From Nitrospira sp. (lineage in GTDB: Bacteria > Nitrospirota > Nitrospiria > Nitrospirales > Nitrospiraceae): a stretch of 64,000 nt of DNA. The notes below the pieces were generated by a model that made no database searches, was not told where the DNA came from, and saw nothing but the letters and a program-made list of their open reading frames with translations. The stretch is from assembly GCA_022842445.1 (NCBI GenBank), contig JALHPO010000003.1:62001-126000 (forward strand). Reading direction: 5' to 3'. Below are positions 45,618 through 55,826 of this stretch, piece by piece. Every line of letters starts with the position of its first letter. Position 1 is the stretch's first letter. The translations under genes were made by a program, and so were the position numbers.

Positions 45618-46529
45618 CTATCCGGATGGCGGAAACTGATAGTTCCCTCCACCGGCTTCCTGAACGGCATTCAATGCGCCCTGAGTTCGCTGAATCAATT
45701 CATCAGCCTGACGGCCATCGATCGGATAGACAGCCACCCCGATACTCACCGTGACCATAACTGGTTCTTCCTTCACCTGAAACGGCTGAGTCATAGAATC
45801 CAGCACTCGCTTTGCAACGATGTCCATATCTGACCGGGAATTGATCCCCTCCAACAGGCAGGTAAACTCATCGCCTTCGAGTCGCGCTACGGTATCGACA
45901 TCTCTCATACATCTCTTGAGGCGCTCCGCCGCCGCTTGGAGCAGCAGGTCGCACCCATCGGGGCCGAGCGTTTCAGCCAGAGATGGAAACTGGTCAAGCG
46001 CCAGCAAAACCAGGCCGACTTCTTGTTTCTTCCGCTTGGCCAGCGCCAGCGCATGGATCAGCCGATCGTGAAACAAGGCTCGATTGGCCAGCGCGGTCAA
46101 CGGATCGTACTGCGCCAGATACGACAGGTGCTGTTCGGCTTGTTTGCGATCGACCGAGTGTCGGACCGCCCGCACCAGTTGTTCCGCCGTCCACTGCTGC
46201 TTGACGATGACGTCCTGAATACCTCGCTGAATTGCCTGCCGCTCTTTCCTGGCATCTTTGTGATCCGTCAACATCACAATCGGCATCCGAGCCAGGGCGG
46301 CCTGTAGCAAGTCCAAAACATTCAAGCCATGCGTATCGATCAACTCTCCGTAGAGTAAAATGACATCGAACGACTCACGGCTCAGCAGGCGCAAGGCTGC
46401 GCTCAGATTCCCGACATGAGTAACCTGGATGTCCCCTTCACCCGCCTCAGCGAGCATGTCACGCGCCCGACGGGCGTCGATTTCACTGGCTTCGACTAGG
46501 AGGACCTTAATCACTGGACCCGATCTCAC
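45618..46529 (-). CDS. Degenerate receiver-GGDEF protein
   Basis: The product has 303 residues. The start is GTG 46529, or GTG 46514 five codons later. Residues 6-125 form a receiver domain, but the phospho-acceptor position reads VILLYGEL with Tyr60 in place of Asp; the conserved Lys is kept at 110. Residues 137-300 form a GGDEF domain with signature E218-GDEF rather than GGDEF, and the substrate motif region reads ALDQFPSLAETLG without the usual K and N. Both domains may be inactive, leaving a protein- or c-di-GMP-sensing role. It lies 11 nt upstream of the start of no other gene and next to ychF. Confidence 0.85.
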   Translation of the reverse strand: MRSGPVIKVLLVEASEIDARRARDMLAEAGEGDIQVTHVGNLSAALRLLSRESFDVILLYGELIDTHGLNVLDLLQAALARMPIVMLTDHKDARKERQAIQRGIQDVIVKQQWTAEQLVRAVRHSVDRKQAEQHLSYLAQYDPLTALANRALFHDRLIHALALAKRKKQEVGLVLLALDQFPSLAETLGPDGCDLLLQAAAERLKRCMRDVDTVARLEGDEFTCLLEGINSRSDMDIVAKRVLDSMTQPFQVKEEPVMVTVSIGVAVYPIDGRQADELIQRTQGALNAVQEAGGGNYQFPPSG

Positions 46530-46540
46530 TTCTTCAACGA

Positions 46541-47632
46541 TCAGACATTGAACCGAAAATACACGATGTCCGCTTCTTTAATCACGTAGTCTTTCCCCTC
46601 GAGACGAAAGAGCCCCTTCTCCTTCACCTTGGCCTCCGAGCCACAGGCCAGCAAGTCGTCATAGTGGTAGACCTCGGCCCGGATGAAACCGCGCTCCATG
46701 TCCGAGTGGATCTTGCCAGCCGCCTGCGGTGCTTTGGTCCCTCGCACGATAGGCCACGCCCGCGATTCGATTTCCCCGGCAGTAAAGAAGGTGACGAGAT
46801 TCAACAGCATGTAGGCTTCGCGCGTGAGCCGCACAAGGCCGGATTCAGTCAGCTCCAGTTCTTTGAGGAAATCGACTCGTTCGGCTTCTGGCAGCAACGA
46901 CAGCTCTGCTTCCAGCTGGCCGCAGATGGTCACCACACCCGCGCCTCGCTTGCCGGCAAAATCGCTCACGGCTTGAACCATCGCCTCGTCAGCATTCTTC
47001 CCTTCCGAAACATTCGCCACAAACAACACCGGCTTGGCGGCCAGCAGTTGACACTCATCAAGAATCGCCCGCTCCTCCGGCGTGTAGCTGAGATTGCCCA
47101 ACCACTCGCCCTTGTCGAGCAGACCGATCAACCGCGCGATCAACTCCAACTCAAACGCTGCTTTTTTGTCCCCCGCACGAACCTTTTTCTCGGTTTTTTG
47201 CTTGCGCCGGTCGAGCGTTTCAAGATCGGACAGCATTAATTCCGTTTCGATAACACCGATGTCGCGAAGCGGGTTCACGCCGCCGCTGACATGCACCACA
47301 TCGGTTCCCTGGAAACAACGCACGACGTGGAGCAACGCGTCGACTTCCCGGATATGGCCCAAAAACTGGTTGCCGAGTCCCTCTCCCTTGCTGGCGCCCT
47401 CGACCAAGCCGGCGATGTCCCGGACTTCAAGTGTGCTATAGGTCGTTTTCTTTGACTTAAACAGATCAGTAAGTGTGACGAGGCGCGGGTCGGGCACCAG
47501 TGCAATGCCTGTATTCGGGTCAACTGTGGCGAAGGGATAGTTGGCTGCCAGCGCTCCGCTACCAGTTAAGGCATTGAACACCGTTGTCTTACCGACATTC
47601 GGAAGCCCGATCATCCCGCAACAAAGCCCCAT
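46541..47632 (-). CDS. ychF: Ribosome-binding ATPase YchF
   Basis: This Obg-family P-loop protein (363 residues) binds ATP. The Walker A is GLPNVGKTTVFNALTGSG with Thr at the usual Ser position. DIAGLVEGASKGEGLGNQFL is the switch II region. The C-terminal TGS domain ends KDYVIKEADIVYFRFNV. It is a translation-associated ATPase. It precedes the GGDEF-like gene by 11 nt. Confidence 0.95.
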   Translation of the reverse strand: MGLCCGMIGLPNVGKTTVFNALTGSGALAANYPFATVDPNTGIALVPDPRLVTLTDLFKSKKTTYSTLEVRDIAGLVEGASKGEGLGNQFLGHIREVDALLHVVRCFQGTDVVHVSGGVNPLRDIGVIETELMLSDLETLDRRKQKTEKKVRAGDKKAAFELELIARLIGLLDKGEWLGNLSYTPEERAILDECQLLAAKPVLFVANVSEGKNADEAMVQAVSDFAGKRGAGVVTICGQLEAELSLLPEAERVDFLKELELTESGLVRLTREAYMLLNLVTFFTAGEIESRAWPIVRGTKAPQAAGKIHSDMERGFIRAEVYHYDDLLACGSEAKVKEKGLFRLEGKDYVIKEADIVYFRFNV

Positions 47633-47635
47633 GTT

Positions 47636-47705
47636 TTAAGAAGCGCTGAGCCTTAAGTTCTGAGTGCTGAGTTAGTTCCTCTACTCAACACTCACCACTT
47701 ACAAC
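47636..47705. repeat. Word-like inverted repeat in the pth-ychF spacer
   Basis: GAGTGCTGAGTTAG and CTACTCAACACTC are nearly complementary and are embedded in variants of CTGAGT and ACTCACCACT. It resembles the spacer at 19005. Confidence 0.6.
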
Positions 47706-48283
47706 TCACCACTTTCCTTTCCTTCCCGCACATTGAACTGATTCATCGCCGTCTCCACACCACGGTGTATCAGGCACTCCAGGGCATCAACAGCCCGTTC
47801 GACACAGGGGTCGAACACTTCCATCTCGTCGCTCGTTACCATTTCCAGCACATAGTCGGCTGAATCCTGCCTCTGCGCAGGCCGTCCAACCCCGATCTTG
47901 AGTCGAACGAAGCGGGAAGTGCCTAATGCTTCAATGACGGACTTGATGCCATTATGACCTCCATGCCCGCCTGCTTGCTTGATCCTGATACGCCCCGGTT
48001 CGAGGTCGAGATCATCATGAATGAGAATGAGATTGTCTGGGGTAAGCGTCAGGTCGCGAAGCAGCCCCTTGAGCGGAGGGCCTGTCACGTTCATGAAGTC
48101 GAGCGTCCCGGCCAACTCGACCAACTCCGACCCCAACCGCCCGGAGCCTCGTTGCGCCATGCCGCGCAGGGAAAGATGGATTGCCCATCGAGTAGCAGCC
48201 CGCTCGATGATCCACACACCGACATTGTGGCGAGTCTTGGCGTAGGCCTTGCCGGGATTGCCCAATCCGACGAGGAGATGCAC
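47699..48283 (-). CDS. pth: Peptidyl-tRNA hydrolase
   Basis: The enzyme (194 residues, GTG start) frees tRNA from peptidyl-tRNA. LVGLGNPGKAYAKTRHNVGVW supplies Asn and the catalytic His; LILIHDDLDLEPGRIRIKQ supplies Asp; AGGHGGHNGIKSV is the third motif. It lies 2 nt after rplY, the usual rplY-pth pair. Confidence 0.95.
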   Translation of the reverse strand: MHLLVGLGNPGKAYAKTRHNVGVWIIERAATRWAIHLSLRGMAQRGSGRLGSELVELAGTLDFMNVTGPPLKGLLRDLTLTPDNLILIHDDLDLEPGRIRIKQAGGHGGHNGIKSVIEALGTSRFVRLKIGVGRPAQRQDSADYVLEMVTSDEMEVFDPCVERAVDALECLIHRGVETAMNQFNVREGKESGEL

Positions 48284-48285
48284 CG

Positions 48286-49083
48286 TTACTTCTTCTTTTC
48301 AGCTTCCTTCTTGTCACCTTTGGAGGCTGCTGCTTCCTTGCCGCCGTCCTTTTTCTCGCCGGCTTTCGCTTCACCAGCGGGCGCTGCAGCACCAGCTTTC
48401 GCCGGTTCCGCGCCAGCCGCACCTTCGCTACCAGCCACGGCTTCCTTACCCTTGACCAGGACCTCCGGTTCTCCCGCCGCACCTGCCGCACTCGTCAAGA
48501 GCGCTTCGAGCTTGGCATCAGACATAGGCGCCGCCACGCTGACAACCATTTGCTCGGAATCATCCAAAAAGCGGACCCCTTCCCGCACCGCAATATCTTT
48601 GACATGGATGCCGCCGCCGATATTCAAGGCCGACGCATCAATCTCGATATGGTCAGGCAAGATCGACGGCAGACATTCGACATGCATATCGCGCATGTTA
48701 TGGTGCAACACTCCGCCTTCCTTCACACCAGCGGGCATTCCTCCAATAACCTGGATCGGAACTTTGACCCGAATAGGCTTGCTCATGGACACTTCAAAGA
48801 GGTCTGCGTGCAGCACCGCACCGCTCACGGGATCAACCTGATAATCGCGCAGAAGCGCAGTGCGGTTCGGATTGGATTTTGCCCCGGCAATGGTCAACGA
48901 AATCAAGGCAGAACTGCCTGCTTGAGACTTCAAAATCTTGATCAACTCGTCCGGGTTAACAGTGAGCATGAGACACTCGCCCTGTCCATAGAGCACGGCA
49001 GGAACTTTGCCCGCGCGCCGCATGGACCGCGCGGCACCCTTGCCGGCCTGCTCTCTTACCGTCGCTGCTAAATCGAACTTCAT
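48286..49083 (-). CDS. rplY: 50S ribosomal protein L25 (CTC family)
   Basis: The product has 265 residues. The N-terminal 5S rRNA-binding domain has REQAGKGAARSMRRAGKVPAVLYG. The CTC-type beta domain has PIRVKVPIQVIGGMPAGVKEGG. The tail is Ala/Lys/Glu-rich (GEAKAGEKKDGGKEAAASKG) and probably disordered. That tail makes it longer than most family members. Confidence 0.95.
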   Translation of the reverse strand: MKFDLAATVREQAGKGAARSMRRAGKVPAVLYGQGECLMLTVNPDELIKILKSQAGSSALISLTIAGAKSNPNRTALLRDYQVDPVSGAVLHADLFEVSMSKPIRVKVPIQVIGGMPAGVKEGGVLHHNMRDMHVECLPSILPDHIEIDASALNIGGGIHVKDIAVREGVRFLDDSEQMVVSVAAPMSDAKLEALLTSAAGAAGEPEVLVKGKEAVAGSEGAAGAEPAKAGAAAPAGEAKAGEKKDGGKEAAASKGDKKEAEKKK

Positions 49084-49134
49084 GATACTCCTCCATCTCC
49101 CCTGCGTGCGGCCAAAGGCCCGATGCGTGGGGGC

Positions 49135-50076
49135 CTAGGCAAATAGTGAACTGACCGACTCATCTTCGTGAATGCGTCTGATGGCCTCTCCCAGAAGAGG
49201 GGCCACCGACAGTTGATACAACTTAGGGCACACCTGCTCTTTCCCTCGCAGAGGAATCGTATTGGTTGCAACAACCTGTGTAAGACAGGATTTTTGCAGC
49301 CGTTCCAATGCAGGGCCAGAGAGCACCGCGTGCGTGCAAGCAGTCCAGACTTCGCGCGCGCCTTGATCGGCGCAGGCCTGCGCGCCCTGGACGATCGTAC
49401 CGGCTGTATCGATCATATCGTCCAGCAACAGCACACTCTTACCTTTGATATCACCAATGATGTTCATCACCTGGGCTTGATTCGGCCCTTCACGCCGCTT
49501 GTCGATGATCGCCAGATTGGCCTGAATCCGCTTGGCCAAGGCACGGGCACGCTCCACACCGCCGGCGTCAGGCGACACGACAACGAGATCGTTGATCTTC
49601 TTTTTCGTGATGTAATCCAACAGCACCGGCATCGCATAGAGATGGTCTACCGGCACATTGAAAAAGCCCTGGATCTGCCCCGCATGGAGGTCCATCGTCA
49701 GCACCCGGTCTGTTCCGGCCGTTGTAATCAAATCGGCGACCAGCTTCGCGGTAATAGGCACACGCGGTTGGTCTTTTCGGTCTTGGCGGGCATACCCAAA
49801 ATACGGGATGACTGCGGTAATGCGATTCGCCGACGACCGCTTGAGCGCATCAATCACGATCAGCAACTCCATCAATGAATCGTTCACCGGCTGGCAACAA
49901 GACTGGACCACAAATACGTCTGCGCCACGCACGTTTTCGTCGATCCGTACCCGAATCTCACCGTCACTGAACGATGAGACTGTGGCCTCCCCCAGCTTCT
50001 GCCCTAAGTACGCAGCGATTTCTTGGGCGAGCGCAAGGTTGGCGTTGCCAGAGAAAAGCTTCAGTTCCCGGTTCAT
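49135..50076 (-). CDS. prs: Ribose-phosphate pyrophosphokinase
   Basis: The enzyme makes PRPP from ribose 5-phosphate and ATP. The N-terminus [21 protein letters not shown] is characteristic. [30 protein letters not shown] and [13 protein letters not shown] (PRPP loop) are present. At 313 residues it is normal. It lies upstream of rplY-pth with a 51-nt gap. Confidence 0.96.
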   Translation of the reverse strand: MNRELKLFSGNANLALAQEIAAYLGQKLGEATVSSFSDGEIRVRIDENVRGADVFVVQSCCQPVNDSLMELLIVIDALKRSSANRITAVIPYFGYARQDRKDQPRVPITAKLVADLITTAGTDRVLTMDLHAGQIQGFFNVPVDHLYAMPVLLDYITKKKINDLVVVSPDAGGVERARALAKRIQANLAIIDKRREGPNQAQVMNIIGDIKGKSVLLLDDMIDTAGTIVQGAQACADQGAREVWTACTHAVLSGPALERLQKSCLTQVVATNTIPLRGKEQVCPKLYQLSVAPLLGEAIRRIHEDESVSSLFA

Positions 50077-50271
50077 CGGATTTTCTCTATGGGTCCTAGT
50101 CGGCGTCGTAAGGCTCTGAATTCTCTAGTGGTTCTTCTTCGGTGGGCGCAGGCGGACTCTTAGGGGCCATGCCCCCTCGTCCGCTGCACGCGCAGAGAAA
50201 GGGAACCAAGGGGCGGAACTGTATCGGAAATATACGGCTTCTGTCAACCGAACCTGCTACGCCACGCCCAG

Positions 50272-51198
50272 CTATGATTTGACGATCAGTGGACCGGACG
50301 ATGCAACGACTACAAAAACCTTGAGACGAGGTTGAATTTGAAAATGAACCTGCGCTTTCCGGGCTTCTCTTTCGTTGCGAAAAATCCCGAAGACGGTCGC
50401 CCCACTACCCGACAACAGCGCGGCCTCTGCGCCCTGCGCCATAAGTGCCTGCTTGATTTCCTGCAGGCTAGGATGGGCCCTGAAAACCGGCGCCTCAAAG
50501 TCGTTTTCCGCCACTTCAAGAGCCTGTTCCCACGAAATTCCTGATTCCCGCCCTAGTGCTGCATGAATATCCGAAAGCGGCCGTACCTGGCTCCGGCTGG
50601 AAGAAAGCTCTTGATAAGCCCACTTAGTTTCAACTGAAAACCCAGGATTGACAAGCACAACCCATCGGTTCCCAGTGATTCGAACAGGGTGCACCTGTTC
50701 GCCTCGCCCCGTTACCACGGCGGATGGAGTAAAAAAGAAGAACGGCACATCGCTGCCCAGCGCCTGACCGACTTGCGCCATGTCCGCCGACGACCATCCC
50801 AGACTCAATGCTCGGTGGAGTCCAACGATCGTAGCTGCTGCATCGCTGCTTCCCCCGCCTAAGCCTGCGCCCATCGGAATTCGCTTGGTCAAAACAATCT
50901 CCACCCCGACCCTTCGCTCACAATGGCGCAGCACCGCCTCCGCAGCACGATAGACAAGGTTTGTATGGTCCACGCTTAATGAGGGCACATCACATCGCAG
51001 CCTGATGTCGGTATGCTCTTGATTGATCCGAATAACGACTTCGTCCTCCAATCTGACAGTCTGCATCAGAGACCAGAGATTGTGAAACCCGTCGGTGCGG
51101 CGATCGAGGATACGAAGGACAAGATTAATTTTGGCGGGAGCAAAAACGGTAACGGGGGACGCCGAGACGGCAAATAATTCTGAAGAGTCTTTAGTCAC
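50272..51198 (-). CDS. ispE: 4-Diphosphocytidyl-2-C-methyl-D-erythritol kinase
   Basis: This GHMP kinase (308 residues) acts in the MEP isoprenoid pathway. FAPAKINLVLRILDRRTDGFHNL is the N-terminal block; RIPMGAGLGGGSSDAAATI is the ATP motif; LSGSGATVFGIF is the C-terminal motif. GTG 51198 overlaps the response regulator stop by 8 nt. It lies upstream of prs with a 195-nt gap. The gap holds no tRNA that I can see. Confidence 0.95.
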   Translation of the reverse strand: MTKDSSELFAVSASPVTVFAPAKINLVLRILDRRTDGFHNLWSLMQTVRLEDEVVIRINQEHTDIRLRCDVPSLSVDHTNLVYRAAEAVLRHCERRVGVEIVLTKRIPMGAGLGGGSSDAAATIVGLHRALSLGWSSADMAQVGQALGSDVPFFFFTPSAVVTGRGEQVHPVRITGNRWVVLVNPGFSVETKWAYQELSSSRSQVRPLSDIHAALGRESGISWEQALEVAENDFEAPVFRAHPSLQEIKQALMAQGAEAALLSGSGATVFGIFRNEREARKAQVHFQIQPRLKVFVVVASSGPLIVKS

Positions 51199-52576
51199 GA
51201 CCCCCTTTTATAGCATACTTCTCCAGCCGATACCGAAACGATCGCGTGTTCAGCCGAAGCAACCGAGCGGCTTTCTTCTTGACCCATTTTGATCGCTCAA
51301 GCGCCTTGAGCAATAGATCTTTCTCAATACCGTTGACAAGCCCCTCAAGGTCCACTCCGTCGTCCGTCAATTCCAGGGGAACGCCCTGTTGCGGCTGTGC
51401 TGAAACCGACCGATGCAGCCACCCCTGAACATCCGTATCGGTCACCGTCCCTCCGACTGAAAATGCGACAACGCGTTCGATCAAATTCTCCAATTCCCGA
51501 ACATTGCCCCGCCATTCATGTCCCAACAATACACACATGGCTTCGGGGCTCAACACTGGAAGCGGCTTCCCGCTCTCTCTTGAGAAGCGCTCCAAGAAAT
51601 GGTTGACCAATAACGGAATGTCACCGCTCCGCATCCGCAGCGGAGGCAGTCGAATCGGAATGACATCCAGCCGATAGTAGAGGTCTTCGCGGAACGACCC
51701 GTCGGCAACCGCCTTTTCAAGATCCTTATTTGTCGCAGCCACGATGCGCACATCGACTTTGACGTCCTGATTGCCGCCCACGCGGCGGAACTCACGCTCC
51801 TGAATCACACGCAAGAGCTTTACTTGAATTGTCGGCGTGGTATCGCCAATCTCGTCGAGAAACACCGTCCCGCCATTCGCCACCTCGAACAACCCGGCCT
51901 TGTTCGAAATCGCGCCGGTGAATGATCCTTTCATGTGGCCAAACAGCTCACTTTCCAAAAGTGTCTCAGGCACCGCGCTACAGTTCACGGCTACAAACGG
52001 CATGGCATTCCTGCTGCTGTTGTAATGGATCGCACGTGCCACCAGTTCTTTTCCTGTTCCGCTTTCGCCGCAGATCAAGACATTGCTCTTCGAGTCAGCC
52101 ACCTTCCGCACGACATCAAACACCTTTTGCATCGCGTCGCTCTGGCCTACCAGCTGTGAAAAGGACGACTGGCTCGCCATCTCGCGTTTGAGCAAAATAT
52201 TTTCCGTCGTCAAGCGCCGCTTTTCCAGCGCATTGCGGATGATCAACTGAACTTCGTCCACCTGAAACGGCTTCGTCAAATAATCGTAGGCCCCCTGTTT
52301 CATCGCTTCGACCGCCGAATCAGCGGAGGCGAACGCCGTAATAATCAACACGACCGTTTCGGGGGAAGCCGACTTCGCAGCTTTGAGCACTTCCATGCCG
52401 TCGATCTTCGGCATCCGTAAGTCAGTGATGACCAGATCGAAAATATCCTTATTCAGAAGCTCGATAGCTTCTTCGCCATCGGCCACACTGGTCACGGCAT
52501 ACCCGGTCCGCTTGAGCATAATGCTCAAGACTTCCCGCAAGCTTTGTTCATCATCAACAACTAGGATCTTTTCCAC
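51191..52576 (-). CDS. Sigma-54-dependent response regulator (NtrC/PilR type)
   Basis: The product has 461 residues. A receiver domain has [15 protein letters not shown] with an Asp acceptor. The AAA+ domain has Walker [14 protein letters not shown] and the sigma54-contact loop GSFTGA (Ser for the usual first Ala). A Fis-type helix-turn-helix ends the protein ([23 protein letters not shown]). Its GTG start lies within the 3' end of the histidine kinase gene (16-nt overlap), so they form a pair. PilC is encoded upstream, which suggests control of type IV pilus genes; this is inference. Confidence 0.93.
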   Translation of the reverse strand: MEKILVVDDEQSLREVLSIMLKRTGYAVTSVADGEEAIELLNKDIFDLVITDLRMPKIDGMEVLKAAKSASPETVVLIITAFASADSAVEAMKQGAYDYLTKPFQVDEVQLIIRNALEKRRLTTENILLKREMASQSSFSQLVGQSDAMQKVFDVVRKVADSKSNVLICGESGTGKELVARAIHYNSSRNAMPFVAVNCSAVPETLLESELFGHMKGSFTGAISNKAGLFEVANGGTVFLDEIGDTTPTIQVKLLRVIQEREFRRVGGNQDVKVDVRIVAATNKDLEKAVADGSFREDLYYRLDVIPIRLPPLRMRSGDIPLLVNHFLERFSRESGKPLPVLSPEAMCVLLGHEWRGNVRELENLIERVVAFSVGGTVTDTDVQGWLHRSVSAQPQQGVPLELTDDGVDLEGLVNGIEKDLLLKALERSKWVKKKAARLLRLNTRSFRYRLEKYAIKGGRD

Positions 52577-54255
52577 GGTTCCCTACCTTCATGCCATAAC
52601 CGCACCCCGGCATCCGCCGATTGCGGCAGGCACACAACAAATCGCGTGCCCTGGTTTTCCTCACTCTCAACCTTAATCCACCCCCCATGCAAATCGACGA
52701 TCCGATGCACAGCCGCGAGCCCCAATCCAGATCCATGCGCTTTAGTGGTGAAGAACGGCAGAAAAATCTTATCGAGGTTCTGCTTGGGAATGCCTTCCCC
52801 CGTATCATGAAACGAGATTTCAACCACATCCGCCTTGCGCCCAGCGACATCGACACGCCGGCAACCCGTTGCAATTGTGAGCCGCCCGCCACGCGGCATG
52901 GCATCAAACGCGTTAGCCGCTAAGTTCCAGAACACTTGCTTCATTTGGTCCTGATCGATCTGCCCCGGCAAAGCCCCTTCGGCCAACGCTGTTTCGATGG
53001 CGATCTTTGTTCTTGTTCGTGCTTCATGTTGTACCAGATCAAGCGTCTCGGCAAGGACTTTGTTCAAATCAGACTCTTTCACATTCAGCGCGGGAGGGCG
53101 GGCATATTGAAGAAACTCCGTAATGATGTCGTCCAGTCTTGTCGCTTCGCGAATCGCGATGTCCATCAGCCGCTGGCTGGTTTCATCTGCCTGAAGATCC
53201 TTTCGAAGCATCTGCATCGCTCCGGCGAGTGCTCCGAGAGGATTTCGTATTTCATGCGCCATTCCCGCCGACATCTCTCCGAGATTGGCCAGCCACTCCT
53301 TCCGCCTCATCTCCTCTTCCAGGTCCCGAATTTGCGTGAGATCCTTGAACACTCCGACGAATCCTGTTTCAGCTCCCTGTTCATGCAGCGGCGCGAGCGT
53401 CATCCCAAGAATCAGCCGATTGCCGTCGGCCCGTTTGCATTCCACCTCGAATCTGCTATGGGCAGACCTATTGAGCAGACCCTCCTCCTCCGGCTGAGCA
53501 GGATGCCAGTTAAACACTTCCCGCCAGCGGCGTCCCTGTACTTGCTCGACACTGTACCCCGTCGTCTCTTGCGCCGCAGGGTTGAACGAGGTAATACACC
53601 CGTGCGCATCGGTCGTGAAGACCCCGCTGCTGATGCTATGGACGATATTTTCATGGAAGGCCCGAAGGCGACTGAGCCCTTGCTCTTTTTCACGAAGTGA
53701 CTGATCGGCGTGTTGCAGCTGATCTGCAAGCGCCCCACTAAGAAGTCCAACGACCAGAAAAGCAAGGCTATAGACACCGACTGCCTGAAGAGACTCGGCG
53801 GCGCTAAGCCGAGCCTGCGGCAACCATCCCCACACTTCAGCCAGCCCATACAGTTGAATATTGGTGAGAACTCCGAAAAGAATGATGCAGCAACTGGCGG
53901 TCAGAAGTCCCGCACGGCGCCGAGGAACGAGACTCGCCACCGTCACACTGATGACGTAGAGCACCGCAAACGGGCTTTCAATGCCTCCCGTCCTTGCGAT
54001 TAATACCGTTTCAAGTAACAAGTCGACGGCGACTTGAACCCAAGCGAATTGAACAAGCGCCTCAGAGCTTGACAGCCTTCGAAGTATGACAGCGTAGAGA
54101 ATCGTCACCGCATAGGTGAATATGATCAGCGCATAAAAGGTTTCGACTCGTTCTCCCTTAGTCAGCTGGAAAGTGAGGGAGAGCCCCAGCAGCAGCGTGA
54201 CAACGACGATGCGCAGCCCCATTAACCAGTAAATTCTGGTCTTGATATCGTCCAT
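52561..54255 (-). CDS. Membrane sensor histidine kinase (PilS type)
   Basis: The product has 564 residues. I chose ATG 54255 (MDDIKTRIYWLMGLRIVV). About six transmembrane helices span residues 15-190. A PAS domain follows (GCITSFNPAAQETTGYS). The H-box is GMAHEIRNPLGALAGAM; the ATPase domain has the DTGEGIPKQNLDKIFLPFFTTKAHGSGLGLA blocks. It autophosphorylates and passes phosphate to the overlapping regulator. Membrane topology and the PAS domain match PilS. Confidence 0.92.
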   Translation of the reverse strand: MDDIKTRIYWLMGLRIVVVTLLLGLSLTFQLTKGERVETFYALIIFTYAVTILYAVILRRLSSSEALVQFAWVQVAVDLLLETVLIARTGGIESPFAVLYVISVTVASLVPRRRAGLLTASCCIILFGVLTNIQLYGLAEVWGWLPQARLSAAESLQAVGVYSLAFLVVGLLSGALADQLQHADQSLREKEQGLSRLRAFHENIVHSISSGVFTTDAHGCITSFNPAAQETTGYSVEQVQGRRWREVFNWHPAQPEEEGLLNRSAHSRFEVECKRADGNRLILGMTLAPLHEQGAETGFVGVFKDLTQIRDLEEEMRRKEWLANLGEMSAGMAHEIRNPLGALAGAMQMLRKDLQADETSQRLMDIAIREATRLDDIITEFLQYARPPALNVKESDLNKVLAETLDLVQHEARTRTKIAIETALAEGALPGQIDQDQMKQVFWNLAANAFDAMPRGGRLTIATGCRRVDVAGRKADVVEISFHDTGEGIPKQNLDKIFLPFFTTKAHGSGLGLAAVHRIVDLHGGWIKVESEENQGTRFVVCLPQSADAGVRLWHEGREPWKRS

Positions 54256-54467
54256 AATTCCAATCCCCGACAAGGCAGGGGAACCCCGTAGCGATCCTAC
54301 CGCCTACCCTTCAAGAGCAGCCGGTAGGGAAATCCACGAACGATCAAAGATCACATGGAATTGGAGGGCGCCGCTGTACGTGTCCGGGACTTGAGCGAGC
54401 CGCCTCACTCGCTGGACCTGGTTTAAGCCATGTCGAGTGAGAAAGAATGCTGCCCAACTTCTGTCGC

Positions 54468-55682
54468 TTACCCGATAGCTTGCGCCATTGTAAAGATCGG
54501 CAAGTACATTGCCACCACAATAAACCCTACCGTGGTGCCAAGAAACACCATCATCATAGGTTCCAAGAGTGCAGTGAGGTTTGTCACCGCTTCGTCCACC
54601 TCATCCTCGTAGAAGTCCGCAATTTTCCCCAGCATGCTATCCAACGCGCCCGTCGACTCTCCGACCGAAATCATGTGAGTCACCATCTTAGGAAACGTCC
54701 CGCTCTTGGCCAATGGCTCAGAGATCGTTTTCCCGCCACTGATACTGACCTTTGCCTCCAACAGCGAATTTTCAACGACTTTATTTCCCGAGGTCTTTGC
54801 GCAAATCGTCAATGCTTCCAGCAACGGCACGCCGCTGGCCAGCAAAGTGCCAAGAGTACGGGTAAACTTTGCCACGGAAGCCTTTCTGATCAAGTCTCCG
54901 AACACCGGCAGCTTCAATACAAACTTATCGATCGCCAGCCTCCCTTGGGCAGTGCCATAGTACTTCTTCACTGCAACCACGCTTCCTATAATCACTGCCA
55001 ATATGATGTACCAATATGCCTGCGCGAAATTGCTCATATCGATCACGAGTTGGGTCGGCCCCGGAAGAGCCATTTTCCCCCCGGACAATTCCTTGAACAT
55101 CTTCTCGAAGACAGGAATGACCCAGATCATAAGTACGGAGATCACGATGGCGGCGATCCCGACGATGGCGGCCGGATACACCATCGCGCTCTTGATCTGC
55201 CCCTTTAGCTTCATGGCTTTTTCAATATGCTTGGACAAACGGCTGAGAATCGTATCCAGCAACCCGCCGACTTCCCCTGCATGAACCATATTGATGTACA
55301 GATCGTCGAAAATTTTTGGATGCTTGCGAAGCGCATCGGAAAAGGTTGACCCTCCCTCGACCTGCGCCCTGACGTCACCGATCGCCTTCCGCAATACCGC
55401 ATTCTCAGACTGGGTCGAGAGAATTTCGAGACACTGGATCAAAGGCAATCCGGCATTAATCATGGTGCCGAATTGACGAGTGAACACAACGAGATCCTTC
55501 TCGCCCACCCCGCTGCCAAAACTCAATGAAAAACCTTGCCCGGCGGCTTTCTCTTCCAGGCTTGTCACAACAACACTTTGTTTCCGCAGTTGCTCAACCG
55601 CTTCATCGCGCGATTTGGCAACAAGCTCGCCCTTTTTGACTGCCCCTGACTTGCTCCGCCCGACGTATGCAAACGTAGCCAT
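54468..55682 (-). CDS. pilC: Type IV pilus/type II secretion inner-membrane protein
   Basis: The platform protein (404 residues) has two GspF domains of similar sequence. VVFTRQFGTMINAGLPLIQCLEIL and KFTRTLGTLLASGVPLLEALTI are the repeated motifs; AVVGIAAIVISVLMIWVIPVFEKMF is a transmembrane helix. The N-terminus MATFAYVGRSKSGAVKKGELVAKS is typical. No pilB or pilT is seen nearby. It is upstream of the PilS/PilR-like pair with about 210 nt between them. Confidence 0.93.
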   Translation of the reverse strand: MATFAYVGRSKSGAVKKGELVAKSRDEAVEQLRKQSVVVTSLEEKAAGQGFSLSFGSGVGEKDLVVFTRQFGTMINAGLPLIQCLEILSTQSENAVLRKAIGDVRAQVEGGSTFSDALRKHPKIFDDLYINMVHAGEVGGLLDTILSRLSKHIEKAMKLKGQIKSAMVYPAAIVGIAAIVISVLMIWVIPVFEKMFKELSGGKMALPGPTQLVIDMSNFAQAYWYIILAVIIGSVVAVKKYYGTAQGRLAIDKFVLKLPVFGDLIRKASVAKFTRTLGTLLASGVPLLEALTICAKTSGNKVVENSLLEAKVSISGGKTISEPLAKSGTFPKMVTHMISVGESTGALDSMLGKIADFYEDEVDEAVTNLTALLEPMMMVFLGTTVGFIVVAMYLPIFTMAQAIG

Positions 55683-55826
55683 AGGTCTACTCGTCCTGTT
55701 ACGGCTCTATCAGCCGGTTAGTGAGACAATCGTGACTATGAGGCGAGTCTACTGGGAGGTCGAAAACCTGTCAAAACAATTGCATTATTTGCCTGTTGCC
55801 GGTGGGCGATCCATGCGTAGGCATCG

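Noticed and set aside
50077..50271. tRNA-Gln gene between prs and ispE, as in some bacteria
   Set aside because: No TPsiC-arm sequence or cloverleaf was found on either strand.
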